Source: Candidatus Kapaibacterium sp.
Lineage (GTDB): Bacteria > Bacteroidota > Ignavibacteria > Kapaibacteriales > UBA2268
Direction: 5' to 3'
Length of the DNA: 6,879 nt
Assembly (NCBI GenBank): GCA_030835065.1
Contig: JAUQWR010000255.1
Location: 1 to 6,879, forward strand
Shown here: piece by piece, positions 6,780-6,879 of the stretch
Layout of the letters: each line of letters begins with the position of its first letter
Numbering within the stretch: position 1 is the first letter of the stretch
Program-made: the position numbers and the translations under genes
Notes under the pieces: model-generated
Databases searched by the model: none
Told to the model about the DNA's origin: nothing
The model's input: the letters and a program-made list of their open reading frames with translations, nothing else

Positions 6780-6879
6780 ATGTCTAAAATGATTTTATTA
6801 AGTTTTATCGCATTATCTTCTCTTTTTATTGTTTCATGTTATAATGATAATGAAGAAACTCTTTATCCTGAGTTTAATA
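6780..6879 (+). CDS. N-terminus of a second lipoprotein, cut by the window edge
   Basis: Thirty-three codons are visible from the ATG at 6780. The protein starts MSKM, then a hydrophobic stretch ends in the lipobox-like IVSC with Cys20, followed by an acidic segment YNDNEETLYPEFN. This is a bacterial lipoprotein signal peptide. A cysteine followed by an acidic patch and then LYP resembles mature N-termini of cytochrome-like lipoproteins that accompany CX4CH lipoproteins in Bacteroidota. That assignment is from memory of the family and cannot be checked here because the haem region would lie outside. The gene begins 11 bases after the stop of the preceding gene, on the same strand, so the two are probably co-transcribed. 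Confidence 0.75.
   Translation, partial: MSKMILLSFIALSSLFIVSCYNDNEETLYPEFN

Overview
The window is AT-rich (roughly one third G+C by eye). It looks like chromosomal DNA from a member of the Bacteroidota/Chlorobiota group. Three signs support this: a very large secreted protein whose N-terminal domain, CARDB-like modules and beta-helix are typical of type IX-secreted proteins; lipoproteins with the CX4CH cytochrome motif common in Bacteroidota; and weak or absent Shine-Dalgarno sequences at several genes. A Kapabacteria/Ignavibacteria-like lineage is possible, but that is inference and no marker gene here settles it.

Layout, left to right. Positions 1-2954 (minus strand) hold the first 984 codons of a giant exported protein; its C-terminus lies outside the window. 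A short AT-rich divergent spacer follows. The plus-strand gene at 3164-3760 encodes an RluE-type 23S rRNA pseudouridine synthase. It meets, stop codon to stop codon with no gap, a minus-strand gene (3761-4216) for a small CoA_binding_2 (YccU-like) protein. Upstream of that gene are a convincing rho-independent terminator (4275-4313) and a DEAD-box RNA helicase of the DeaD/CsdA/DbpA type (4328-6106, minus). The helicase start is preceded by a hairpin that takes in part of its ribosome binding site. After a roughly 250-base AT-rich divergent spacer comes a plus-strand pair of lipoprotein genes. The first (6391-6768) is a complete putative c-type cytochrome lipoprotein. The second (6780 to the window end) is cut after 33 codons.

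Functionally there are three groups: a surface or secreted protein; two RNA-related housekeeping genes (rRNA pseudouridylation and RNA helicase) with a CoA-binding protein between them; and the start of an envelope lipoprotein operon probably concerned with haem or electron transfer. I saw no tRNA, rRNA, CRISPR array, insertion sequence, integrase, toxin-antitoxin pair or phage gene. No clearly new multi-gene system is visible. The points most worth a second look are the start-site hairpin of the helicase, the abutting convergent genes and the lipoprotein pair.
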